Assembly (NCBI GenBank): GCA_049281195.1
Contig: JBAPRR010000258.1
Location: 1-32,897, forward strand
Reading direction: 5' to 3'
Origin: JBAPRR01 sp049281195
GTDB lineage: Bacteria; Actinomycetota; Acidimicrobiia; Acidimicrobiales; CAVXTF01
Length of the DNA stretch: 32,897 nucleotides
Below, in pieces: positions 1-6,577 of this stretch (position 1 is the first letter of the stretch; each line of letters starts with the position of its first letter). The position numbers were made by a program, and so were the translations under genes. The notes below the pieces were generated by a model, which was not told the origin of the DNA, did no database searches, and saw only the letters and a list, made by a program, of their open reading frames with translations.

Positions 1-546
1 GTATGGGCCCTCGCCGGGTTCTACGGATCGCTCGGACCAAGCTTGATCGACCACCTCGTGGGCTCTGACTCAGTTGTCGACGCCGGTCTCGGCCTCGGAA
101 TCCTGGCCGGAGTCGCTGCCCTGATCACGTTCGCGCTCAAGGGTGCGCAGGCGCCGACCGTCATGTTGATCGGCACGGTGTCGCTGATCGCAGGAGTGTC
201 TGTGGTGCTGGTTTCCATCTGGGCCGACTCGACAGCGGCCTTCTTTGCCGGAACCGCCATCGCCGGAGTGGGATTTGGCGCCGGCTTCCAAGGCGGCATG
301 CGCCTGGTCGCTCCTCTCGCCCACCCCGATCAGAGAGCCGGCGTCCTCTCAGCGCTCTTTACAGTCTGCTACCTCGGCTTGGGAATCCCGGCCGTGGTTG
401 CCGGGTTGGCCGTCGTGCGAGGTGGTGGCCTCGTGGCCACGAGCTATGTATACGGCCTGGCCGTCATCGTGTTGGCGACATTCACCACCGTCAACATGAT
501 CCGTCTCCGCATCAACAGCACATCGACCGAGGAGGTCGCACGATGA
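1..546 (+). CDS. MFS transporter, C-terminal part (cut by window edge)
   Basis: The reading frame is open from base 1 and has no start inside the window, so this is the 3' part of a larger gene. The visible 181 residues are mostly hydrophobic and form about five membrane helices joined by short charged loops. One loop, AHPDQRAGVLSALF, resembles the loop before a late helix in drug/proton antiporters of the major facilitator superfamily. A role in efflux across the cytoplasmic membrane is likely, but the substrate cannot be read from this fragment. The stop overlaps the next start (ATGA at 543-546), so it is probably translated together with the DUF427 gene. A TetR regulator follows, the usual context of a repressor-controlled exporter. 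Confidence 0.8.
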   Translation, partial: VWALAGFYGSLGPSLIDHLVGSDSVVDAGLGLGILAGVAALITFALKGAQAPTVMLIGTVSLIAGVSVVLVSIWADSTAAFFAGTAIAGVGFGAGFQGGMRLVAPLAHPDQRAGVLSALFTVCYLGLGIPAVVAGLAVVRGGGLVATSYVYGLAVIVLATFTTVNMIRLRINSTSTEEVAR

Positions 547-941
547 CTGAAACCCGCACACACCTGACGCCAGGGCCGGACCATCCCATCACGGTGGATC
601 GATCGGCCGCCCATGTCGTCGTCCAGAAGGGATCGGTCGTGATCGCAGAGACTGACAAGGCTCTCGAATTGCGTGAGGCCGCCTACCCAACGGTGTTCTA
701 CATCCCACTCGAGGATGTCGACCAGCAGCTTCTGCAATCGAGTGACAACAAAACGTGGTGCCCCTACAAAGGCGAGGCCTCCTACTACGACATCGTCGAC
801 GGGAACGGGTCAGACCTGGCGGCATCGGTCTGGTACTACGGCGAGCCATTTCCCGAGGTGGCCGACATCAAGGACCACGTGGCCTTCTACGCCGACCGCG
901 TAACGGTCACCGCCACCCCCGGCGAATCCGCCGTACGATAG
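543..941 (+). CDS. DUF427 domain protein
   Basis: This 132-residue protein matches the DUF427 family (PF04248). The family signature is visible in the middle: VFYIPLEDV, then WCPYKGEASYYD (about residues 71-82) and the closing WYYGEPFPEVADIKDHVAFY. Its length is normal for a single-domain member. The biochemical role of the family is not established. The conserved Cys-Pro-Tyr-Lys-Gly suggests a small beta-rich domain with a functional pocket, but that is inference. It starts in a 4-bp overlap with the upstream exporter gene and is followed after 26 bases by a TetR regulator, so all three may form one unit. A palindrome overlaps its stop codon. Confidence 0.88.
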   Translation: MTETRTHLTPGPDHPITVDRSAAHVVVQKGSVVIAETDKALELREAAYPTVFYIPLEDVDQQLLQSSDNKTWCPYKGEASYYDIVDGNGSDLAASVWYYGEPFPEVADIKDHVAFYADRVTVTATPGESAVR

Positions 942-953
942 ACAGACCTGTCT
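940..953. promoter_or_regulatory. Perfect inverted repeat, candidate TetR operator
   Basis: AGACAGACCTGTCT has perfect 6-bp arms (AGACAG / CTGTCT) around a 2-bp spacer. It overlaps the TAG stop of the DUF427 gene and lies two bases before the strong Shine-Dalgarno AAAGGAGG (955-962) of the tetR gene. Size and symmetry suit a TetR-family dimer. At this place it would block transcription of tetR itself, giving autoregulation. Whether the same motif precedes the exporter gene cannot be seen because that promoter lies outside the window. Confidence 0.6.
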
Positions 954-967
954 GAAAGGAGGCTCCC

Positions 968-1585
968 GTGACCACTGCTTCACCGCCGCACGCTCAGCAC
1001 CGAGCTTCGGCACGCGAGCGCCTCCTCGACGCAGCCAATGAGCTCTTCTACACAGAGGGCGTACAGACCGTCGGCATCGACCGGATCATCGAGCGCGCCG
1101 GAGTGGCGAAGGCGTCGCTCTACAACCTCTTCGGAAGCAAAGAAGAGTTGGTGGCGGCCTACCTGGCGTCGCGTCACGATCTCACGACCAGCAGGATCAC
1201 AGAAGCCATAAAACAGGTCGATGATCCACGGCAGAAGATCCTCACCGTCTTCGACTCACAAGCTCAGCAGTACGAACAACCCGACTTCAACGGCTGCGCC
1301 TTCATCGCCGCATCAACCGAAGCGCCTGAGGGCGGTCTCGTCGAAAAAGCCGCTGACGAGTTCAGGGCGTGGATCCGTGCCCTGTTCACCGACCTGGCCG
1401 AGCAAGCCGGCGCCCGCGATCCGATGAGTCTCGGACGCCAACTCCACCTCATCTACGACGGTGCCGGACTGGCGGGACGCATGGATCATCACGACCCCGG
1501 AATCGCACCTTCGGCGCGCGCCGCCGTGCAGGCACTGCTCGACGCCGCGTTGACGCGAGCAGACCGGAAACCGAACAGACGCTGA
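968..1585 (+). CDS. TetR/AcrR family transcriptional regulator
   Basis: The 205-residue size is standard for TetR repressors. The N-terminal helix-turn-helix is clear: ARERLLDAANELFYTEGVQTVGIDRIIERAG, then VAKASLYNLFGSKEELVAAYL (about residues 14-66). The C-terminal ligand-binding part has the alternating helix pattern of the LmrA/YxaF-like group, but its ligand is unknown. The GTG start at 968 is chosen because AAAGGAGG sits 5 bases upstream. The gene follows a DUF427 and an MFS exporter gene on the same strand, which makes control of export the most likely job. It converges on trmD with a 33-base gap and no clear terminator. Confidence 0.93.
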   Translation: MTTASPPHAQHRASARERLLDAANELFYTEGVQTVGIDRIIERAGVAKASLYNLFGSKEELVAAYLASRHDLTTSRITEAIKQVDDPRQKILTVFDSQAQQYEQPDFNGCAFIAASTEAPEGGLVEKAADEFRAWIRALFTDLAEQAGARDPMSLGRQLHLIYDGAGLAGRMDHHDPGIAPSARAAVQALLDAALTRADRKPNRR

Positions 1586-1618
1586 GGCGGCGCATGCGAT
1601 CGATTGACGAGCAGGACC

Positions 1619-2344
1619 TCAGAGTCCGTCATCAAGCCACTCGAGCAAGGCCTTCTCGTCGTCGCGCAGTCCCCCGCGCATTTCGATCAGATCGGGACGC
1701 TGCTCGAGGGTCCGCTTGAGAGACATTGCCCGGCGCCATTTGGCCACCTTTGCGTGGTCGCCGCTCAGCAGTACTTCGGGCACATCCCAACCCCTGAACG
1801 AGGCCGGCCTGGTGTATTGGGGATACTCGAGCAGTCCGTCGGAGAAGCTCTCGTCTTTCGCCGATTCTGAGTTCCCCATCACACCGGGCAGCAATCTCAC
1901 GACCGATTCGACAACTACGAAAGCGGCAGCCTCACCTCCGGCCGTCACGACATCCCCCACCGAGATCTCGCCGTCCGCCAGATGCTCCACCACCCGTTGA
2001 TCGACGCCCTCGTATCGACCGCAGATGAGCGTCATGCCATCCAGAGCCGCAAGCTCCTTCGCATACGACTGATCCAGGCGCCGGCCGCCGGGCGACAACA
2101 ACAAGATCGGATGCGGCGGGTCCACCGCCTCCACGGCTGCGAAAACAGGTGTGGGAGCGAGCACCATTCCCGGACCTCCCCCGAAGGCCGAGTCGTCTAC
2201 CGAGCGGTGCGGGTTATGAGCCTCTTCTCGCAGATCGTGCACCCGAAGGTCCACGACTCCCGCCTTGTTGGCCCTCCCGAGTAGAGACCCTTCGAAGAAG
2301 TGGCCCACAAGATCCGGAAAGATCGTGAAGACGTCTATGCGCAC
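1619..2344 (-). CDS. trmD: tRNA (guanine-N1-)-methyltransferase
   Basis: TrmD places m1G37 next to the anticodon of tRNAs reading CNN codons and prevents +1 frameshifting. It is a SPOUT methyltransferase with a trefoil knot that binds SAM. Visible motifs are MRIDVFTIFP at the N-terminus, FGGGPGM (54-60), CGRYEGVDQR (108-117) and EISVGDVVTAGGE (126-138). The 241-residue length is normal. The start is GTG with a weak Shine-Dalgarno. It is last in the unit rpsP-khpA-rimM-trmD and lies 34 bases after rimM. In most bacteria rplS follows; here a convergent tetR gene follows instead. Confidence 0.97.
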   Translation of the reverse strand: MRIDVFTIFPDLVGHFFEGSLLGRANKAGVVDLRVHDLREEAHNPHRSVDDSAFGGGPGMVLAPTPVFAAVEAVDPPHPILLLSPGGRRLDQSYAKELAALDGMTLICGRYEGVDQRVVEHLADGEISVGDVVTAGGEAAAFVVVESVVRLLPGVMGNSESAKDESFSDGLLEYPQYTRPASFRGWDVPEVLLSGDHAKVAKWRRAMSLKRTLEQRPDLIEMRGGLRDDEKALLEWLDDGL

Positions 2345-2378
2345 GTGCCCACTGACGCGATGGACATCATCGGCCCAT

Positions 2379-2876
2379 TCATTCCAAAAGCCCTTCGGGT
2401 ATGTCCACCACGATCAGATCGGGTGATCTGCTCACCACGAAGACAAGAGGTATCAGGCCGCCCTCTTCCAGTTCGAGCAGATCGCTCGCCGGATTCGCGA
2501 GCACGGCCGAAACCCGTCCCAACGTTCGGCCCTCGGTGTCTTCAACGGAAGCCCCGACAAGTTCGTCGACCCAGATCGCGTCTTCGTCTTCGATGGGCTC
2601 GGCAAAGAGCTTGATACCGCTGATCCGCTCGGCCCCGGTGCGGTCGGACACGCCGTCAAAGCTGACAATCCAGCGCTTGCCGAAAGGGCGCGACCAATCG
2701 ACGACCAGATCTCCGGCAGTTTCGGTCGACAGGACCGTTCCGGCGTCGACGCGTTCGGTCCGGTTGGTCACGAGGTCGACTACGACCTGACCGTCCAACC
2801 CGTGAGGTTTGGCGATTCGGCCCACCTCCAAAAGCTGAGGGCGGCCAGGGGAATCTGCGGGATCAGTCGTCGACAA
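2379..2876 (-). CDS. rimM: 16S rRNA processing / ribosome maturation factor RimM
   Basis: RimM binds S19 and helps assemble the 30S head. The protein shows the N-terminal RimM beta-barrel signature LEVGRIAKPHGLDGQVVV (about residues 16-33). It also has the C-terminal PRC-barrel start AIWVDELVGASVEDTEGRTLGRVSAV and ends with the typical DIPEGLLE. The 165 residues match the family. The start used is a TTG at 2876, which overlaps khpA by 14 bases. A later TTG or GTG just before VGRI is also possible, since many RimM proteins begin only a few residues ahead of that motif. It lies between khpA and trmD, as is usual. Confidence 0.95.
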   Translation of the reverse strand: MSTTDPADSPGRPQLLEVGRIAKPHGLDGQVVVDLVTNRTERVDAGTVLSTETAGDLVVDWSRPFGKRWIVSFDGVSDRTGAERISGIKLFAEPIEDEDAIWVDELVGASVEDTEGRTLGRVSAVLANPASDLLELEEGGLIPLVFVVSRSPDLIVVDIPEGLLE

Positions 2877-3192
2877 AGTCGACGTTCGTCTCCGTCCCCT
2901 CGCGAGATCCGGCGACCCTCACCAGGGTGCGGATCGCCTGGGCGACGCGGCCGCGCCGACCGATCATGCGACCCATGTCGTTCGGTGCGACGTGCACACG
3001 GAGACGCAATGTTCGTCCCGAATCGTCGGCCTCGATCACCACTCCGTCGGGATCACTCGCCACCTCGCGCACGATGTATTCGAGAACGGCCCGAGCGGTA
3101 CCGCCCTCGATGCGGTTCGCGTTGTAATCGTCGTCATCGTCGGGACTCTCGATGCGGTTACCCGCCATGTCGTCGACAGGTGCGTCGGTCAC
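2863..3192 (-). CDS. khpA: KH-domain RNA-binding protein KhpA
   Basis: This is a small single-KH protein of 109 residues. The KH core runs from about residue 35: ARAVLEYIVREVASDP, then VHVAPNDMGRMIGRRGRVAQ, which contains the GxxG loop (GRRG). KhpA binds RNA and in Gram-positive bacteria pairs with KhpB to influence cell division and elongation. It is a standard neighbour of rpsP. The N-terminus is extended by about 30 acidic residues with a run of five Asp, and NRIE occurs twice. Its start overlaps the rpsP stop by 4 bases (ATGA), so the two are probably translationally coupled. A second start at Met9 is possible. Confidence 0.93.
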   Translation of the reverse strand: MTDAPVDDMAGNRIESPDDDDDYNANRIEGGTARAVLEYIVREVASDPDGVVIEADDSGRTLRLRVHVAPNDMGRMIGRRGRVAQAIRTLVRVAGSREGTETNVDFVDD

Positions 3193-3542
3193 GACGCGGG
3201 CCCCGACCCTTCAGCGCCAGCACTCGTCGTGCTCGCAGCCACTGTCGCAGCCGGAGCCGCCGCGGGCGCGACGCCCCGGAACTGGTCCCAAGCTCCCGAG
3301 TGCTTGAGAAGGCGCTCCACGCGATCGGTGGGCTGGGCCCCCTGCTTCAGCCACTTGACGACCTTGTCGTTGTCAATGTCGACGATCGCATCACGGTCGG
3401 TCGTCGAACGCCCGCGCGGGGCGTACACGCCGAGGATCTCGATAAAGCGTCCGTCTCTCGGGGAACGGCTGTCAGCCGCGACCACCCGGTAAGTCGGCTG
3501 CTTGGTCTTTCCCATCCGCATAAGGCGGATTTTCACTGCCAC
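3189..3542 (-). CDS. rpsP: 30S ribosomal protein S16
   Basis: The protein begins VAVKIRLMRMGKTKQPTY and continues RVVAADSRSPRDGRFIEILG and YAPRG, all diagnostic of S16, a primary 16S-binding protein of the 30S body. The GTG at 3542 is chosen over any upstream codon because the S16 homology starts there and AGGAG lies 8 bases ahead (3551-3555). The core ends near residue 85 and is followed by an Ala/Pro/Ser-rich tail of roughly 30 residues, as seen in several high-GC Gram-positive S16 proteins. It heads the rpsP-khpA-rimM-trmD unit. The 186 bases upstream are rich in inverted repeats and are described separately. Confidence 0.97.
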   Translation of the reverse strand: MAVKIRLMRMGKTKQPTYRVVAADSRSPRDGRFIEILGVYAPRGRSTTDRDAIVDIDNDKVVKWLKQGAQPTDRVERLLKHSGAWDQFRGVAPAAAPAATVAASTTSAGAEGSGPAS

Positions 3543-3570
3543 GTCTATTTCTCCTGATCTCCTCGTCTGA

Positions 3571-3629
3571 GCGCCCTGAGGGAGGTGATGGGCGCACGGT
3601 CCTTGAGGACCGAGTCGGGGTGTGACCCC
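3571..3629 (-). promoter_or_regulatory. Structured leader upstream of rpsP (three consecutive hairpins)
   Basis: Three inverted repeats follow each other in the rpsP leader. In the order of the minus-strand transcript they are a GGGGT/ACCCC stem with a 3-nt loop (3617-3629), a CGGTCCT/AGGACCG stem with almost no loop (3597-3612), and a GCGCCC/GGGCGC stem with a 13-nt loop (3571-3595). In RNA sense the last loop contains AUCACCUCC, identical to the anti-Shine-Dalgarno tail of 16S rRNA. The rpsP ribosome site lies about 16 bases further on. The repeats are seen directly; a regulatory role such as autogenous control by S16 is inference. Confidence 0.5.
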
Positions 3630-3662
3630 CCATTGTGGCCTGCCGGACCACCTCACGGCTAC

Positions 3663-3682
3663 AAAAGCCCCGCGCCGGGGGC
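3663..3682 (-). terminator. Candidate intrinsic terminator after ffh
   Basis: On the minus strand a GCCCC / GGGGC stem with a 6-nt GC-rich loop (3667-3682) is followed directly by TTTT (3666-3663). It lies 46 bases past the ffh stop and before the structured rpsP leader. It would separate ffh from the ribosomal unit. The stem is only 5 bp and the T-run is short, so termination may be partial. Confidence 0.45.
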
Positions 3683-3728
3683 CGATCCGGCCTTATTTCG
3701 ATGCTGTGCACCCGCTGTTTTGCGGTGC

Positions 3729-5225
3729 CTATCTGTTCCTTCCGCCCCCTTTGGGCGTCACTCTTCCACCGCGCTTTTTCTTGTTCCCGCCGCCTTTGGG
3801 CCTCTGGCTGGGGGCCTGGCCCCTCGATTGGGAGGCTCCGGCCGTGGGCAAGGATAGGCCGTTTGGACCCTCGCCCTGTGCCTGCAGTCCGGCCAGGGCC
3901 TGCTGGAACTTGCCACCGCCCATGCCGAGCATGTTTCCGAGGGCGGCCGGAGACTTGAGCATGGCCTGAGCCTCTTTGAACTGCTTGAGGAGGGCATTCA
4001 CGTCCTGGGTGTCCGTGCCGCTCCCCCGGGCTATCCGAAGCCGGCGCGAGCCGTCGACGATGGAAGGGTCGTCACGCTCTTTCGGAGTCATCGATCGGAT
4101 GATCGCCTCGACCTGTGCCACCTCGCCGTCGTCGATCTGATCGCGGGCCTGACGAAGCTCCTTCGGCATGCCGGGGAGCATCGAGAGGATCCCGCCCAAC
4201 GGACCCATCTTCTTCACCTGCTGCAGTTGGGTGAGGAAGTCCTCGAGAGTGAACTTGCCTTGAAGAAGCCGCGTCGCACCCGCCGTGGCCACGTCCGGAT
4301 CGAGCTCGCGTTGCGCCTGCTCGATGAGCGACATGACGTCACCCATTCCGAGGATCCGGTCGGCCATCCGGTCCGGATGGAACAGGTCGAAGTCCGCCAG
4401 ACGCTCACCCGTCGAGGCGAACGCGATCGGCTTGCCGACGACTTCTTTTACGGAGAGGGCCGCTCCACCGCGTGCGTCGCCGTCGAGCTTGGTGAGGATG
4501 ACCCCGTCCAGATCGAGTGTCTCGTGGAACGCGACGGCGGTCGCCACCGCGTCCTGGCCGGTCATCGAGTCGATGACCAAGAAGGTGTAGTCAGGCGAGA
4601 CGACCTGGCTGACTTGCCTGACCTCTTCCATCAGATCCGCATCGATGGCCAGACGTCCTGCGGTGTCGACGATCAGAACATCACGTCCGACACGACGGGC
4701 CTCAGAGAGACCTCTCTCGGCGACGGAGACCGGATCGGTGGGCTCGCTGAAGACCGGCACACCGGCCTGCTCGCCGAGAACACGAAGCTGCTCGACAGCG
4801 GCGGGCCGCTGAAGGTCGGCTCCGACAAGCATGGGGTTTCGGCCCTGCTGGCGGAACCACCTGGCGAGCTTGGCCGCGGTGGTTGTTTTACCTGAACCCT
4901 GCAGACCAGCCAGAAGCACAACTGTCGGGGGCACAGAAGCGAATCGGAGCTTGAGTGCCTCGCCGCCGAGGGCCCGCCGAAGCTCCTCGTTGACCGCCTT
5001 TACGACCTGCTGGCCCGGGGTGAGGCTTTGGAAGATCTCGGCTCCCACCGTCCTCTGCCTGATGCCTTCGACCAGTCCCCTGGCGACGGCGACGTCTACG
5101 TCAGCCTCGAGCAGGGCTGCTCTTATCTCGCGCAGGGCCTCTTCTACGTCGGCATCCGACAGGCGTCCCCGCCCGCGAAGGCGGCCGAGGATCCCGTCGA
5201 GGCGGTTTTGCAGGGAATCGAACAT
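3729..5225 (-). CDS. ffh: Signal recognition particle protein Ffh (SRP54)
   Basis: Ffh is the GTPase of the signal recognition particle. It binds 4.5S RNA and signal peptides on nascent membrane proteins and docks to FtsY. The N domain opens MFDSLQNRLDGILGRLRGRG. The G domain shows GLQGSGKTT (107-115), DTAGR, and TKLDGDARGGAALS. The methionine-rich M domain follows from about residue 300, with MGPLGGILSMLPGMP and SMTPKERDDPSIVDGSRRLR, the RNA-binding helices. The C-terminus is a Gly/Gln-rich and then Lys/Arg-rich tail. The 498-residue length fits actinobacterial Ffh. It lies next to ftsY, its receptor, with 49 bases between them. Confidence 0.98.
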   Translation of the reverse strand: MFDSLQNRLDGILGRLRGRGRLSDADVEEALREIRAALLEADVDVAVARGLVEGIRQRTVGAEIFQSLTPGQQVVKAVNEELRRALGGEALKLRFASVPPTVVLLAGLQGSGKTTTAAKLARWFRQQGRNPMLVGADLQRPAAVEQLRVLGEQAGVPVFSEPTDPVSVAERGLSEARRVGRDVLIVDTAGRLAIDADLMEEVRQVSQVVSPDYTFLVIDSMTGQDAVATAVAFHETLDLDGVILTKLDGDARGGAALSVKEVVGKPIAFASTGERLADFDLFHPDRMADRILGMGDVMSLIEQAQRELDPDVATAGATRLLQGKFTLEDFLTQLQQVKKMGPLGGILSMLPGMPKELRQARDQIDDGEVAQVEAIIRSMTPKERDDPSIVDGSRRLRIARGSGTDTQDVNALLKQFKEAQAMLKSPAALGNMLGMGGGKFQQALAGLQAQGEGPNGLSLPTAGASQSRGQAPSQRPKGGGNKKKRGGRVTPKGGGRNR

Positions 5226-5274
5226 GTGATTCGAAGGCTACCGGAGCGTGCAGACGTTCCGGGATGGCCCCTGA

Positions 5275-6519
5275 TCAGTCGAACAGGGCGTCCACGAAGG
5301 CTTTGGCGTCGAACGGGATGAGATCTTCCGCCCCCTCACCCAGACCAACCAGCTTGACCGGGATGCCGAGCTCGCGGTCGATGGCGATGACGATGCCGCC
5401 TTTGGCGGTCCCGTCGAGCTTGGTGAGTACGACCCCGGTCACCGCGACTGCGTCGGTGAACTGCCGGGCCTGGGTCAGCCCGTTCTGGCCGGTTGTCGCG
5501 TCGAGCACCAGGAGAACCTCTGCCACATGCCCGGGTGGCCTGTCGGCCACGCGGCGGATCTTCTTCAACTCCTCGACCAGGTTGACCTTGGTGTGAAGCC
5601 GGCCCGCGGTGTCGGCGAGGACAAGGTTGTGTTGGCGCGCAGCCGCTCGTTGGATGGCGTCGAACACCACCGCACTCGGGTCGCCTCCTTCTGCGCCGCG
5701 GACGACGGGCACTCCGGCGCGCTCGCCCCACAGTTCGAGCTGCTCCGCGGCGGCCGCACGGAAGGTATCTCCGGCGGCAAGGATGACCGACCTTCCGTCG
5801 TTGGATTGACGGCGCGCCACTTTCCCGATGGTGGTGGTCTTTCCGACGCCGTTCACGCCTACGAACAACCACACGTTCGTCGCACCCTCTTCGAAAGCGA
5901 GGTCAACGCTGCCGGTCGACTCGAGCGACTCCCTGAGATCATTTTTCAGGGCGTCCAGAACTGCATCCGCACCCTTCAGCTCGCCGGATTTCACCCGAGC
6001 GCGAAGGTCGTCGATGATCGAAGACGTCGTCTTGAATCCGACATCGGCGCGCAGGAGCGCTTCTTCGAGCTCGTCCCATGCCGCGTCGTCGACCGAGCCG
6101 CGGGCCCGCAGTGATCTCAGATAGCCCGAGAGGGTGCCCCGGGTCTTACCCATCCGCTCACGCAGATCGGGAGGAGCGGCTGGCTCTTCGACAGCAGCCG
6201 CTACGACTGGCTCTTCTACGACCTCCTCAATGCGCCCGGCGACAGCCGGCTTCGTAACGGCTGGCTCAACAGGGGTCGGAGGTTTGGCCGGTGCCGGCCT
6301 GGTCGGGGCGGCCGGCTTCGCAGGAGCCTTGGCAGCCGGCGCCTTGGTCCCCGGCCGCGCCTTGGTTACGGGCCTGTTCGGAGATGGTTTTGTGCCCGGA
6401 CCCCGTTCACCGGTCTTGGGCGCACTCGGAGGGGCCGACCTGCGCCTTACGACGAAGGCGGTCGAGCCGAGCAGCACGACCACCCCAATTACGGCGATCG
6501 CGATCCATAGGGCGAGCAT
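5275..6519 (-). CDS. ftsY: Signal recognition particle receptor FtsY
   Basis: FtsY is the membrane-side SRP receptor GTPase. Residues 3-23 form a hydrophobic helix followed by RRR, so this FtsY is anchored by a true membrane segment, as in many actinobacteria. Residues 28-118 are a Pro/Ala/Lys-rich linker of low complexity. The NG domain follows: GVNGVGKTTT (221-230), DTFRAAAAEQL (251-261), DTAGRLHTK (303-311), TKLDGTAKGG (366-375) and the closing GLGEGAEDLIPFD. The 414-residue length is normal for the anchored type. It sits between smc and ffh, 58 bases after smc, in the same direction, a common actinobacterial order. Confidence 0.98.
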   Translation of the reverse strand: MLALWIAIAVIGVVVLLGSTAFVVRRRSAPPSAPKTGERGPGTKPSPNRPVTKARPGTKAPAAKAPAKPAAPTRPAPAKPPTPVEPAVTKPAVAGRIEEVVEEPVVAAAVEEPAAPPDLRERMGKTRGTLSGYLRSLRARGSVDDAAWDELEEALLRADVGFKTTSSIIDDLRARVKSGELKGADAVLDALKNDLRESLESTGSVDLAFEEGATNVWLFVGVNGVGKTTTIGKVARRQSNDGRSVILAAGDTFRAAAAEQLELWGERAGVPVVRGAEGGDPSAVVFDAIQRAAARQHNLVLADTAGRLHTKVNLVEELKKIRRVADRPPGHVAEVLLVLDATTGQNGLTQARQFTDAVAVTGVVLTKLDGTAKGGIVIAIDRELGIPVKLVGLGEGAEDLIPFDAKAFVDALFD

Positions 6520-6577
6520 GAATGGCGAGACTACTGGGGAGCCGACAAGTCCCTGGGTGGTGGGAGACCGCCGTTGG

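Noticed and set aside
2802..3557. 250-codon plus-strand frame opposite rimM, khpA and rpsP
   Set aside because: It is Arg/Ser-rich, covers three recognised genes on the other strand and has no family signature.
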